Shown: piece by piece, positions 43,118 to 54,500 of the stretch
Layout of the letters: every line of letters starts with the position of its first letter
Numbering within the stretch: position 1 is the stretch's first letter
NCBI GenBank assembly: GCA_037178625.1
Contig: CM074148.1
Location: forward strand, 186,001 to 250,000
Direction: 5' to 3'
DNA from: Skeletonema tropicum
Lineage: Eukaryota; Bacillariophyta; Thalassiosirophyceae; Thalassiosirales; Thalassiosiraceae
Length of the DNA stretch: 64,000 bases
Position numbers and translations under genes: made by a program
Notes under the pieces: generated by a model
What the model was told of the DNA's origin: nothing
The model's database searches: none
The model's input: the letters and a program-made list of their open reading frames with translations, nothing else

Positions 43118-43980
43118 ATGTTGTCCAACGCATCCATCCTTCGTAAGGCGGCTACTACTGCCATTCGTCGTTCCATGGCTACCGAGGGTAAGTCCTTTGT
43201 GTTTTTGTTGTTGTTATTGTAGTCATTGTTGGTATGTGGAAGGAAAAGTCTTTGCTTACTGAGTGTGAAAAAGTACCATTTCCCCATGCCCATGTTTACT
43301 ATATCCACACATCTCACCAAAATTTCTTCACTCTCTCTATCTCTTTCTATTTCTGTCCAATCATTATCAATTCATCCTCTCATTTCACCCCATCAAAAAA
43401 TCAACACAAAAAACAACAACAGCCGCCCACAAGCCACCCCTCGACCTATACGGTCTCAACGCCCGTTACGCCAACGCAACCTACATCGCCGCCTCCAAAT
43501 CCAACACCCTCGACCAAGTCGAATCCGAACTCCTTGCCATTAAAAACTCGGCATCCACCTCCAAGGCATTTGCCTCCTTTCTCGAAAATCCATTGATTTC
43601 ACGTGATGATAAAACCAAATCGGTCACTGACATGCTTACCGGGAAAACTTCTCCCGTTACCTTGAACTTGATGACGGTTCTTGCCGGAAACGCACGTCTT
43701 AACGCCATTGTAGGTATTGCCGATACATACTGTTCAACTCATGAAGGCCAAGCGTGGTGAAGTGGAGGCTACCATCATTAGTGCCGAGCCACTCAACAAG
43801 ACACAAACAGCTGCTGTGCAGGATGCCATGAAGAGTCAATTCCCCGCCGGAGCCAAGGTTGTGTTGGAGAGTAAGGTGGATCCTAGTATTTTGGGAGGGT
43901 TGCAGATTCAGATTGGGGATAAGTTTTTGGATTTAAGTGTGGGTAGTAGGATTGAGGAGGTTGGAAGGACTGCTGTTTAA
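43118..43980 (+). CDS. Mitochondrial ATP synthase OSCP (delta) subunit, with a frame break
   Basis: Exon 1 (43118-43187) gives MLSNASILRKAATTAIRRSM, a basic amphipathic mitochondrial presequence. A 235-nt GTAAGT...CAACAG intron (43188-43422) is followed by exon 2 (43423-43980). Exon 2 encodes PLDLYGLNARYANATYIAA, the usual OSCP N-terminal start, then NLMTVLAGNARLNAI. Near 43730 the frame shifts by one extra nucleotide; the rest is VQLMKAKRGEVEATI, DPSILGGLQIQIGDKF and a final RTAV. Size is about 209 residues as expected. OSCP links F1 to the peripheral stalk of the F1Fo ATP synthase at the inner membrane. Loss would be severe, so a sequence error or a second intact allele is likelier than a true null. 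Confidence 0.9.
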
Positions 43981-44222
43981 GAAGTAGTAGTATTGGTTTT
44001 TAGGAATGGGATGATTGAGGATGGGTGAAAGATTTGTTGGGAGGAGTGAGAATTGGGATTGTTGTATACACAATTGTGGATTGAAGAAGAAAAAGCATTA
44101 CGTGGACAATGCACTGTCAGCATTACATGGCGGTTGATATTGTCAATGTGTGTTTTGAGGTATTGAATTAGTTCTGAACGTAAAATAACATGTGAAAGAA
44201 TGCCTTGCCTATGCTTCAGGTG
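43981..44222 (+). repeat. OSCP 3'-flank block (partner 49101-49420)
   Basis: Starts directly after the OSCP stop. Shared with 49101-49420 in the same orientation: gatgattgaggatgg, gggaggagtgagaattggga, ttgaattagttctgaacg. The partner has additional internal insertions. Confidence 0.85.
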
Positions 44223-44256
44223 TTACAATATGCTGTCTTATGATGGGTTGTAACCT

Positions 44257-44630
44257 GGTCTTTGTGTCACAGCTTCTTGAAGTCCAAGAGGAGAAGTAGG
44301 TGAGATTGTGAGATATGCGATAGGTTGGGTTGAATGTAAATAAATTCTCTACTACGATTGGGGGTTATCAACCCTTGCCCTGTACGAATACCAATGTCAG
44401 CTCTGAAATCCTAGCTTCGCCAGTCCGGTTGAGGCAGGACATCTTGGCCCCCTGGGTGGCCCTCTCTCAAGGAGAGGGGAAGACCCAGGCTGCGAGATCC
44501 TCTCAAATAAATGGAGGTAAAGAGAACAAGGAGCCATCCAAGTCTCTAGAGTCCTGCCCGTCCTGCGTCGCGCAAAGGTCGTAAGATTTCGTCACAAAAA
44601 CAAAGGCGTGACGTGTCACGGCATAAACCC
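44257..44630 (+). repeat. ~375-bp direct duplication, copy 1
   Basis: Matches 44930-45309 in direct orientation. Copy 2 differs by a 4-nt and a 2-nt insertion (ggttagttatc and cctgtgggt). Non-coding by inspection, with the purine-rich core ctctcaaggagaggggaaga. Confidence 0.9.
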
Positions 44631-44929
44631 AGGGTCGTGGTGGGTGGGGAAAAACTAATTTCTGTGATAGATGCAACTGGGTAAGCTGTACGGTCTTTCC
44701 CACTGGCACACAGATAATACTCTAAGCTTCTCCGATGCTGCTGCTGGTCGTTTCAAACAACTTTGATCTCACGGTTGTTGGAAGCACCGAGGCTCCTGCC
44801 GATACGTCATCAAGTTGGATCTTTCGTCGTCTTTCGTCAGGATTCTCGTCATTACCGACTCAGCAACTTCATCATATTGATCCTCGCAATTACCTGCTCC
44901 TCGAGACCATCTAAGCAGAAGCACGTGTC

Positions 44930-45309
44930 GGTCTTTGTGTCACAGCTTCTTGAAGTCCAAGAGGAGAAGTAGGTGAGATTGTGAGATATGCGATAGGTTG
45001 GGTTGAATGTAAATAAATTCTCTACTACGATTGGGGGTTAGTTATCAACCCTTGCCCTGTACGAATACCAATGTCAGCTCTGAAATCCTAGCTTCGCCAG
45101 TCCGGTTGAGGCAGGACATCTTGGCCCCCTGTGGGTGGCCCTCTCTCAAGGAGAGGGGAAGACCCAGGCTGCGAGATCCTCTCAAATAAATGGAGGTAAA
45201 GAGAACAAGGAGCCATCCAAGTCTCTAGAGTCCTGCCCGTCCTGCGTCGCGCAAAGGTCGTAAGATTTCGTCACAAAAACAAAGGCGTGACGTGTCACGG
45301 CATAAACCC
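44930..45309 (+). repeat. ~380-bp direct duplication, copy 2
   Basis: Copy of 44257-44630 separated by a 300-bp spacer; both end at ...ggcataaaccc. Confidence 0.9.
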
Positions 45310-45784
45310 CCTCTCGGTGCCCCCCTAGAGGGCTTTCGAGAAAGAAGCATGGCTTTCACTGTAAGACGCAAGTCTGTGTAAACCTGCCTCATCGTAAGCC
45401 CGGCTTCTTCCCTTTTGCTCGTTCCTTCTCCCTCCAGCGCTGACGTGGAGAGTGCCACGCTGGTGAGGAACTACTTAGAGATCAAATGTGACCTCTACGT
45501 TGCGCGGAAGAATACGCTAGTCAATTCCTTGGTCAAAGCGATGAAGGAAGCAGGCTTCCTCTCACCAGAGAAGAACCATCTGTGCCTGCGGCCAACCTAA
45601 CCCTTAACCTCTGGTGAGGGGGGAGGTTGTGGTTCCATGATGCAGCGCGATGTAAATCGTACACAGAATGCTTGACGTAAGACCAGGCTCTGCTTAACCC
45701 GGTCTATCGACCTTCATCTGCAACAAAAGAAACATTGCATCTATTCGGCCTCATTCAAAATGATTCCACTCTGCAAAGAGATTG

Positions 45785-46115
45785 CTTCCACTTTTCCTCT
45801 ACCACAAAAACAGTAGTTCTTTCGCTGGTACAATTATAAAGTTTCTGTGCAAAATTGCAGGATCCAATCCTGCTCAATGCGATTGATTTCACTTTTCCTC
45901 TACCACAAAAACGGTAGTTCAATTTCCACTTTTCCTCTACCACAAAACGGTAGAGTTCAATTTTTCCGCCGCTACAATTATAAAGTTTCTGTGCAAAAAC
46001 GCAGGATCCAATCCTGCTCAATGCGATTGATTCCACTTTTCCTCTACCACAAAAACGGTAGTTCAATTTTCCCGCTGCTTCCATACTTATACAGATTCTG
46101 CGCAAAACGCAGGAT
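45785..46115 (+). repeat. Imperfect tandem repeats, ~100-140 bp unit
   Basis: Three larger units, each with cttttcctctaccacaaaa, ggtagttcaatttt, attataaagtttctgtgc and aggatccaatcctgctc. The first word recurs four times. The last unit is the most diverged. Confidence 0.8.
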
Positions 46116-48149
46116 CCAACCCTGCTCCTATCTTGCCCCTCATCTGTCTTTCGGCGATCCGTAGGGTCGCCCTAGCCAATATATCGCCAATTATTCCTTC
46201 TCTTCCGCCACGGGGCCAACCTACCCTTTAAAGGTGCTTAAAATGCTGCTCTTGTTGAGCTGAGTTTGAATCCGTTGTGCATCTTTTGAAATTAAAAAAT
46301 ATTTTGTTAGCCCCACTTCTAGCTTGACGTTAGGGTTATCCCCAAAAAAGGTCAACTTATCCAGTTTCCTTGGGTCTTTGGCTCCATATCACACATTGAT
46401 TTCACCATGATTCGTAATTACCTCAAATGCACCCCGGAATTGAACTCAGCTCATCGAGAGGATTCCAGAACTGTGTTCACCTTTTTCAGAGCACCAATAT
46501 TCGAAGAGAAGGAATCTGCTGGCTAGGGCAACCCTACGGATCGCCTTTCACATCCTCGTTCGTCCAAACACTCTGCCAATGAGTTGCTGGGACAGCTCTT
46601 TGATTTGCTTGCCAGCCAACCTTGTATTGCTCTTCACCCGTGATCGGGATACATGTCACAGCAGTACGTCTAGGGACCACAGTGATGGATGAGACCCTGC
46701 CTATACCCTCGTTCTCACCTTGCCAGTTCTTCCTGAGATCTAGCAATGAAGATTATTTGAGCTTGCGGCATCGATGATATGGAATGCAGATGAAGTTGCG
46801 TGCTATCAACTAGAGAGGCACGATGTCGTATGATGAGCCATGATAACCGGGAAAGGATAGATGTAGATAGAGTCGTCTGAATCACTCCCTCACTAATAAA
46901 GGGACCAACGCATCCTCCTTCATCACTCTGACCCCATAACAATTTGTAGTATCGTATGGCGACGTCATTCTAATGACCTATGATGCATGCTGCTCCTGGG
47001 TTGGATGGCCACCAAACTTGCGTCGATCTATCCTGCTACGATGGAGCATGTAAGGTGGGGCCGCCCTGCTATACATAAATTGCCTACTCACAAAGAAAGA
47101 TGGTGGAGATGAGTATCGACCTACTTCGTAACAACACACACCGTAGGTGATCCACCCCCCTCCGGAGCCCCCAACAATTCCTGGCCTGCAGCACACGAGA
47201 GCAGGCAGGATTTGATAGAGCACATCGCTCTCACTGACGCTATTGATCAAATAGTGAACTCCACACTTGGCGTATGGAGAAGCTTTTAGAGCGGCGTGAT
47301 GCGGGATGCACCCAAGAAATCCCTAAAAAGGCCTTATTTAGGGTTAATATCTCGCAAGAAGTTGAATTCCTGCATTCTGCATGTGAGTAAATTTAAGTGA
47401 CTTCTTCGGTACACATTACCCCCTACTTATGGGCGTCTTTTCTATGTACTTATTACCGAAAGGGGGGAGATTCCTGTACTTACATACATAGGAGTCAAGG
47501 GAAGGCCTTCCTCCCTCTCCTTCCTGCCTCCTCGATAGACGAAAGTGGCATTTCACTTCAATATTGTAATGCGCCGAGCAAATTGCCGTTTTCATTCTTC
47601 ATCCCATGCATTCCCATGCGAATGCAGCAATTTTGACACCCGGCATTTCAATGAGAGAGAAACGAGAACAGAAAAAGGAGTCATACTTAGAGATCTAAAA
47701 GGTTTTGAATCGAAAGTAATCATCAGAATTTCTCTGAGCCACAAAAATGCATGGACCATGGCTTATTTAACGAACAATGCTGCCTGCACCTTTCTTTTTT
47801 CATTTGTCTCATCATAATATCATTCACAAGGTGTGTTGCTGTTGACTGTCTGCTCTCGGTTATATCAAGTATTCACAAGAGTAAAGATAGGGCTATCTCA
47901 TATCAGGAAGCGCGATTGCATGAGCGGGGCTCATCATTGAAGAATGGGCTCTTGTTGTTGAATGATACGATAGAGGATAGTCCGTATCATGTACTGAACC
48001 TGACAACAGTCTCACGACTCACAGACGTCTCGCTGTCGCTGGCTTAGAGCGACTTTGGTGCTATGATGTATTGCTGCGCAAATCATTTTCATTGCTAACT
48101 TCTTGCCTTTTTCTCATAACACAGTCACCAGTGTGTGCTATAATCAAGT
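46116..48149. other. No gene recognised
   Basis: Short ORFs on both strands without recognisable domains. The promoter of the PA14 gene should lie near 48000-48149. Confidence 0.45.
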
Positions 48150-49097
48150 ATGAATATGACTACGAGCAACCCTTTTGAGCAAACTGCCCCTTCTGCAAAT
48201 GCCGATGGAGGCAATGATACAGGAACAGGAGCAGGAGTGGAAGTTGAGGCTAGTTGGTGGAACTGGAACAACGAAGGGGATTCCGAGGCAGGTTTTGAAG
48301 GTCAAGATGGTGACGGTGCTGGCCCACGCTGTTGGCATCGGAGCTGGAATAAAACGTCAAAGTATGCAGGAGCTGCTGCGTTGTTGGTAATGGTTGCTGC
48401 TGGAGCAGGGATTGGGGTGTGGCAAAACAAGAACAAGAACATTGTTGATAAGTACCAAGCTTCCGCTATTACTGGAGCAAGAGGAAAATCGTCCAAGGGG
48501 CCGCAATCCTATAGGGTGCCTAAGTCAAAGTCGTCAAAGGCGCCATCACCTGAACCATCTCTTCTTCCGTCGGCGGTACCTTCGGACAGCCCTTCAGTTA
48601 CCCGTGGTGCACTTTTAGAACGTTGGGTTGAAATCGGCTGCGCCAACTCCGGCGTTGAGTGTCTAGTAAATAATGCAGCATTCCCTTCCAATCCCTCTGC
48701 AGTTCTGATCTTGACTTCTACTCTTGAAGTTGGGAGTGCTGGAGTCAATTATGGTCAGCGATTGCAAACACGCATCTCGCCTCCAGTGACTTGCGAGTGG
48801 GACTTGTACATATCTTCGGACGATCAGTCCGAGTTGGCCCTGAGCACTGACACAAATCCTTCCAATAAGGAAAAAATTGCATACGTAAATGGGTACACTA
48901 ACTTCAATGAATGGGATAAGTATTCATCACAAAAGGGGAAAAAAACTCTTGAGGCGGGGAAGGAGTACTACCTTGAAGCGATTCACGTGCAAGGAGAAGG
49001 TGGTAATCATCTTGCTATTGGATGGGAATGTGTTGAACATAGCATTCCACTCCAAGTCATCCCAGCAATGCACACTAGGTTTCCTGCTGACTTGTAA
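48150..49097 (+). CDS. PA14-domain type II membrane protein
   Basis: 315 residues. A polar N-terminal tail of about 70 residues is followed by one hydrophobic helix at about 72-91 (AGAAALLVMVAAGAGIGVW) without a cleavage site, so a signal-anchor. A Ser/Pro/Lys linker (SKAPSPEPSLLPSAVPSDS) of the kind common in diatom surface proteins comes next. The C-terminal 150 residues fit a PA14 fold: LLERWVEIGCANSG, ISPPVTCEWDLYISSDDQSE, AYVNGYT, then LEAGKEYYLEAIHVQGEGGN and HLAIGWECV. PA14 domains bind carbohydrates in adhesins, glycosidases and toxins; here cell-surface glycan binding is the likeliest role (inference). The 3' flank is shared with the OSCP gene. Confidence 0.75.
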   Translation: MNMTTSNPFEQTAPSANADGGNDTGTGAGVEVEASWWNWNNEGDSEAGFEGQDGDGAGPRCWHRSWNKTSKYAGAAALLVMVAAGAGIGVWQNKNKNIVDKYQASAITGARGKSSKGPQSYRVPKSKSSKAPSPEPSLLPSAVPSDSPSVTRGALLERWVEIGCANSGVECLVNNAAFPSNPSAVLILTSTLEVGSAGVNYGQRLQTRISPPVTCEWDLYISSDDQSELALSTDTNPSNKEKIAYVNGYTNFNEWDKYSSQKGKKTLEAGKEYYLEAIHVQGEGGNHLAIGWECVEHSIPLQVIPAMHTRFPADL

Positions 49098-49100
49098 CGT

Positions 49101-49420
49101 TGAGAAGTATTGGTATAGATGGGATTTTAGATGGGATGATTGAGGATGGTGGATGAAAGTCTTGTTGGGAGGAGTGAGAATTGGGATTGTTGTATACACA
49201 CTTGCATTTGTTCTGATTAACTTTGTATTTATTTATGCATTTGTGGATTGAAGAAGAAAACATTACGTGGACAATGACACTGTCAACGTCAACATTACAT
49301 GGCGGTGTTGATATTGCTTATGTGTGTTTTGAGGTATTGATGTGTGTGTTTTGAGGTATTGAATTAGTTCTGAACGTAAAATAACATGTGAAAGAATGCC
49401 TTGCCTTTGCTTCAGGTGTT
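49101..49420 (+). repeat. Copy of the OSCP 3'-flank block after the PA14 gene
   Basis: Begins within a few bases of the PA14 stop codon and matches 43981-44222 with extra internal insertions, including a duplicated gtgtgttttgaggtattga. From about 49375 on it also matches 25755-26050. Confidence 0.85.
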
Positions 49421-49679
49421 CATGATGAAGATTCTTGAGAGTGTGCCGCTCAAAGGAAGCCCTCTCTGACCCATCCGTCCGTCCACTCAAACTAACATAA
49501 ACACCATGAAGACTTACTATGGAGTGATAGATGTCAAGACGAATTGCTTGTGCTAGGTACCAAGCTGCGAAGTATCTACAACTAGCGACACACCATTTAT
49601 TCGTGACATCCTTGCTCCACATTGACTTGCGTTTGAGCAGTAAGATTAGCAGCATGATTAATTGATCCTAATTATAACT

Positions 49680-49909
49680 TATGTCACCTCTCCTACCTCC
49701 CCTTCAACCTCATCATTGTCTTCGTCTTCCTCACCTCCTTTTCCATCGTCATTGTCACCTTCTTTTTCACCCATTGTCCTCTTCGACCTGTTGCTCCTTC
49801 TTGTTTTCTCTCTTCCTGTCAGGCAAGTGATGGATGAACAAAAAGAATTTATTGTACCTTGACACTGCATATCGTCTTCATTCTGCATCTTCACGATCCT
49901 CCACTCCAC
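49680..49909 (-). pseudogene. BspA-like gene tail (acidic C-terminal segment only)
   Basis: Encodes the family tail (NEDDMQCQ, then MGEKEGDNDDGKGGEEDED and EGEVGEVT, stop) with no LRR part attached. Reading from its left-hand end (49680, the stop), it matches the 3' ends at 26034-26250 (inverted frame of reference) and 40200-40398. Confidence 0.7.
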
Positions 49910-49996
49910 AGACCTTGCGGTTGCAATTTCCTTTTTGTCGCATCATCCTCTTCCAACTCTTGCTCTTTTTTTTATGACGCTACCACTAGAGATCTA

Positions 49997-50958
49997 TCAC
50001 ATGCCGACTTCCATTTCCTCTCTGTTAACAACGTCTTCTTCACTATCATCTTCGTGATCCTCCACTCCAAACATGTGTGGTGGCAATTCGAGAAAAGGAA
50101 GGGCATTATTCATCACAAGATCTCGAGGTAAAATTAGCTCAAGAGTAGCTGCAGCAACATCCAATACACGTTGATGTTCTGCTGTGTAGTGAATCATTTT
50201 GTCAAGAACTGATCTAATCCACCATCGTATTGTCTGGGCCTTTTCTCCGGGAGTATCATCTTCGATATCATAATCATACTCACCTCCAGAATCTGCATTG
50301 GGAAGGATTTGATGGATTGCATTAATTTCTTCATTCATATCATTTTTCCATTCCTCCAAATGTAAAGCAGCGATAGTTTCACGTAATTCTCCCCCCTCGA
50401 CCAGATCTACGTGCTTCAAATTTTCACATCCCTCGAAGATATTATCGTCAGTAATCATGCCATCTTTCAATGGAATGGTGATTCGTTCCAGAGAGGAGCA
50501 GTCAGAAATGAATGCCGCCCTATCAAATCTTCCAGCTTGCTACCAAATTTCACATCCGTCAGGGTTTCACAATATGAAAATGTCCACATCTTAACGATCC
50601 TAGCAGATGGAAGGTTGATGCTCCTCAAAGATTCGCAGGCATGAAATGCCCTCTGTTCAATTATTTCCAGCTTGCCGCATTCCACATCCGTCAGGGCAAT
50701 ACAATTATTGAATGCCCACCCCTCAACAATTTTGACGCCCCGCATGATTACTCGCCTCAAGCGAGGGCAGGCAAGGAAAGCCATTTCTTCAATCGTTTCG
50801 ACTCTATCGTGACAAATGACCTCAACGATGTTAGGATGATATTCGAATGCCCGCCTACGAATGATTTTGGCGTCTACAAAGACATGAGTGGCATCGTCGG
50901 GAATATCTTCCTCACCGGTGTAAGTGAACCGTACAATATCACCGCCCTCGGCCGCCAT
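49997..50958 (-). pseudogene. BspA-like LRR protein, 1-nt deletion
   Basis: Starts MAAEGGDIVRFTYTGEED and carries the full LRR series (AFEYHPNIVEVICHDRV, AFLACPRLRRVIMRGV, AFHACESLRSINLPS). Near 50530 one nucleotide is missing (gaaga where relatives have gaaaga). Reading resumes in the next frame as FIS-CSSLERITIPL, then MKDGMITDDNIF, HLEEWKNDMNEEI, LPRDLVMNNALPFLELPP and the end EEMEVGM. Otherwise complete; oriented opposite to the copies at 39-41 kb. Confidence 0.8.
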
Positions 50959-51424
50959 TATGGGACAATAGCTTTCGCAAGATAAGTCGTCTATCCAATA
51001 CGACAGAGACTCGATGAGCTACTTTTCAAATATCGCAGTACAATACCAGTCGCCCGAGCCGTCATGGTTGTTCGTTCAAAAAAAAAATCAAGGGCCGGCG
51101 TTACGTTATCGGTGAAGTTGTTGAATATTGTACCTCAACCAAGAAATCCGTTCTCCCAAAGATTCAAAATCATGGCCCCACCACAGATAAGATAGATGAA
51201 GCTAGCTGACCTTTGACTTGTACCCCCCTTGATAGCCTATTAAATAATAGCCAATTCTTACATCCGAAGGGGTACACGGTTAAAAGTCGCGTCGGACCAC
51301 GGACAGACCATTTGAAAATCTTTTGCGAAGAGTCAAAAAAAAGAGAGGTGGATCATGACTTCCGTTTTCAATGCTACCAACCTCTCTGCGTCATTTGACC
51401 GATATATTATATAATTAGAAGTAA

Positions 51425-51434
51425 TATATAAAAG
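51425..51434 (+). promoter_or_regulatory. Candidate TATA box of the Sec16 gene
   Basis: tatataaaag lies 128 bp upstream of the Sec16 ATG in an AT-rich stretch (atattatataatt just before). The position suits a TATA box with a short leader; not verified by any transcript evidence. Confidence 0.35.
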
Positions 51435-51562
51435 TGCACAGCAGTAGTGTGATGCTGCCTTAGATATTGAACAACACACGCCAGACCAAATAATATATCA
51501 TACGAGATATTGCTCTAAAACAATCACCACGCAGTATAGTCATTGCCACTAAGAGAAAATTT

Positions 51563-54500
51563 ATGGACGCCTCTGCCTTTTTTTCCAGTGGTCCTTCTGC
51601 TCCACCGCAGCAGCCGTCTCGATACAATAATAATACGATCAACAGCAGCAGTGGTGGCGGCAACATAATGAGGAACAGAGAGCTCCAGAAAAGCGAATCA
51701 GAAGAGTTTGAAACTCTGGATATCAATGCTCCTCCTCTCACCACCACTACTGCCCATGTGAATAGAAGTACTGCTCTAGGTGCTAGTGCTGCACCTCTAT
51801 CTATAACTAGAAGTAATAATGGAGACGCTGCCAATTATTTTGGCGGGCCCAATGATGTGAATCATGGACCTCTGTCAGGGCATCCTACAACAGCAGTAGG
51901 TGGTGTGGGAAGAAGAAGTGGTGGCGTGGCAGATGGATTTGTGGCCAGTTCGGGTCCGGAATGTTTTTCCATGCCAAATAATACTACTACTGGTGCTGGT
52001 GGTGGAAATTATGACAATAGCAGCGGTGGTGCAACTACATACACCAGCGGGAATAAGTATAACCATCCAGAAGTGCAACAGCAGCAGCAGCAAGAACCAA
52101 TGGAATACGAAGGGGTAGCACTCCAAACAGCCCTCAATACATTCACCGCCGTTGGTCGATTGGGTGGTGGTATTGCTACCAATGTGTTTGGGGGTGCGGT
52201 CAAAATGAAACAGGGGATTCATACCTCGTTGGGTACTGGTACTGCGAAGGGTAGAAGTGCAAATACAGCAGCAGGAAACAACACAGCAGCAGCAGCAGCC
52301 GGTGCAAGAAACAACACATCCTCCACTACAGTAGTCAACAATACCAAACAGGCTCCATCATCCACCAAACGTGTTGGAAATGTCATTCAAAACATTGGCA
52401 ACTTTGCAAGTGGACTAGTCAAGGAAATAGGAGTAGGTGGAGAGGAAGATGATGAAATTGCAAGGGCAATGGTGCAGTGGGCTGAGGAACGGAAGAGACA
52501 GCAGAATCAGCAGCAAGTTCAGGGAAATAGTGGTGGTCAACAACAGTTACAAGAGGGGTATTATTTGCAAGAGGGATATTTGCAGCAAGAGAATCTTCAG
52601 CAACAACAACAACAATTTTCTCAACAGCAGGGATATACTCACACAATCACCAACAACAACAGCAACAACAGCAGCATGGCACAGCAAGTATTCAGTGCGC
52701 CATCTCCATCCAACACTCCTCAATTTGGTCCAACCCCCACTACTACTGCGACGACGAATGTGGGACCTCCGGCAATGTCATTGGGAACATCGGCAGCGGA
52801 CGTCTTTGGTGGAAATAATTCATCATCGTCTTCTTCTTTTTCTGCTGCTGGTGGCACTGCTGCTGCACCAATGAGTAGAATGGCATCGGATGCTTCGGCG
52901 GCAGACGTATTTGGTGGTACTGGTACTAATCCACCTCCATCGGAAAAGGTTTCAACAGCGGCAGACGTATTTGGAACGACGAATCCACCTCCATCAGAAA
53001 CGGTTTCTACGGCGGCAGACGTATTTGGAGCAACGAATCCACCTACATCGGAAAACGTTTCCACAGCGGAAGAAGTTTTTGGAGCAACGCCATCTGAAAA
53101 TGATTCTGCGGCGGCAGGCGTATTTGGAGCAACGAATACTGTTGCTTCGGAAAATGTTTCTACTGCGGCAGACGTATTTGGAGCAACGAATACAACTGCT
53201 TCAGAAAAAGTTTCTGCGGCAGCAGCAGGCGTATTTGGAGCAACGAATCCACCTCCATCTGAAAAATCCTCTGCTGAAAATGGTTTCGGTGCCAATTCTG
53301 GTCAAGAAAAGAAGATGATGTTTGGTGTTTCTACTACTTCAGTTGGTACTAAAATTGCTTCTGCGGAGGATGTCTTTGGTGCAAGTACGTCTGAAAAAGC
53401 TTCTGCTGCGGATGTCTTTGGTGCAACGAATGTTGTGGCTGCCTCTGCGGCGGATGTTTTCGGTACAACGAATGTGGTTGCTACAGAAAATGCCTCTACG
53501 ACGGATGTTTACGGCACAACGAATGTTGTGGCTGCTACAGAAAATGCCTCTGCAGCGGATGTGTTCGGTGCAACGAATGTGGCTGTAACAGAAAATGCCT
53601 CTGCGGCGGATGTTTTCGGTGCAACGAATCCAGCAGGTACGTCTGAAAATGCTTCTGCGGCGAATGTTTACGGCACCACTTCTGCTTACGGAAATCCTGC
53701 CCAAGAGGTTTTAGGTGGTGTCAATACGGCTGCTACTGAAAAGACTTCCGCAGCAGACGTAGTATTTGGAGCGTCTTCTGCCTCCAATCCTACGTCTGCA
53801 TCAGAGGTCTTTGGTAGTAACGCAGCTGCAGGAAATGTTGTAGTTGATGGAGCTATTACCTATCCTCCTACAACATCTGCAGAAGAGGTATTTGGTGGGG
53901 ATAATAAAGCCACAGAAAATCCAATCGCGGGAGAGAGTAGTATTGTTGAGGTGCCGCCACCACTTCCTGAGGGATGGTTCAAGGGCATTGATGAGGCGAG
54001 TGGCAATGCGTACTACTACAACAATGTTACTGGTGAAAGTTCGTGGGAGGTGCCTCGGGAGGAGGATAAGTTGAAAGAAGTAGTAGCACCTACTGGACAG
54101 GGCTATGTGGCTGTCGAGGGTGCCGCCGTTGATACCCTCAAAAGTACCAAAGAAATCAAAGAAGAACCGCTTCAACAACAACATCCGGTAGTCGTTCATC
54201 GCCAATCATCAAATCAATTAAACTCCCTTGAATGCGCTGAACATGATCCCAACTTTCAATATTCGGATCCATTAGTTGGGTCTGCTGTCGCTCCTACTAC
54301 AACTGCCACAAATGCTAATGGTGGTAGTGGAATTTCCAAGCCTCCCGTCACTGGAAATGTTCTTGCCATGGAGATTGGAAATTATCATCCTCCTACTGCC
54401 ATGGTGACAATGATGGAAAAAGAGCAAGAAATGAATGCTCCTGCTTCTGTTGATGCTGCCACCACTTTCAGTGAAAATGTTGTGGTGAAGCCAAATGAAC

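Noticed and set aside
46534..47250. Two minus-strand ORFs of 70 and 90 codons
   Set aside because: No recognisable domain, no supporting neighbours; length is within chance expectation.
52720..53704. Long minus-strand and alternate-frame ORFs opposite the Sec16 gene
   Set aside because: Shadows of the AADVFG repeats; the plus-strand frame is open for 10.4 kb and carries all domains.
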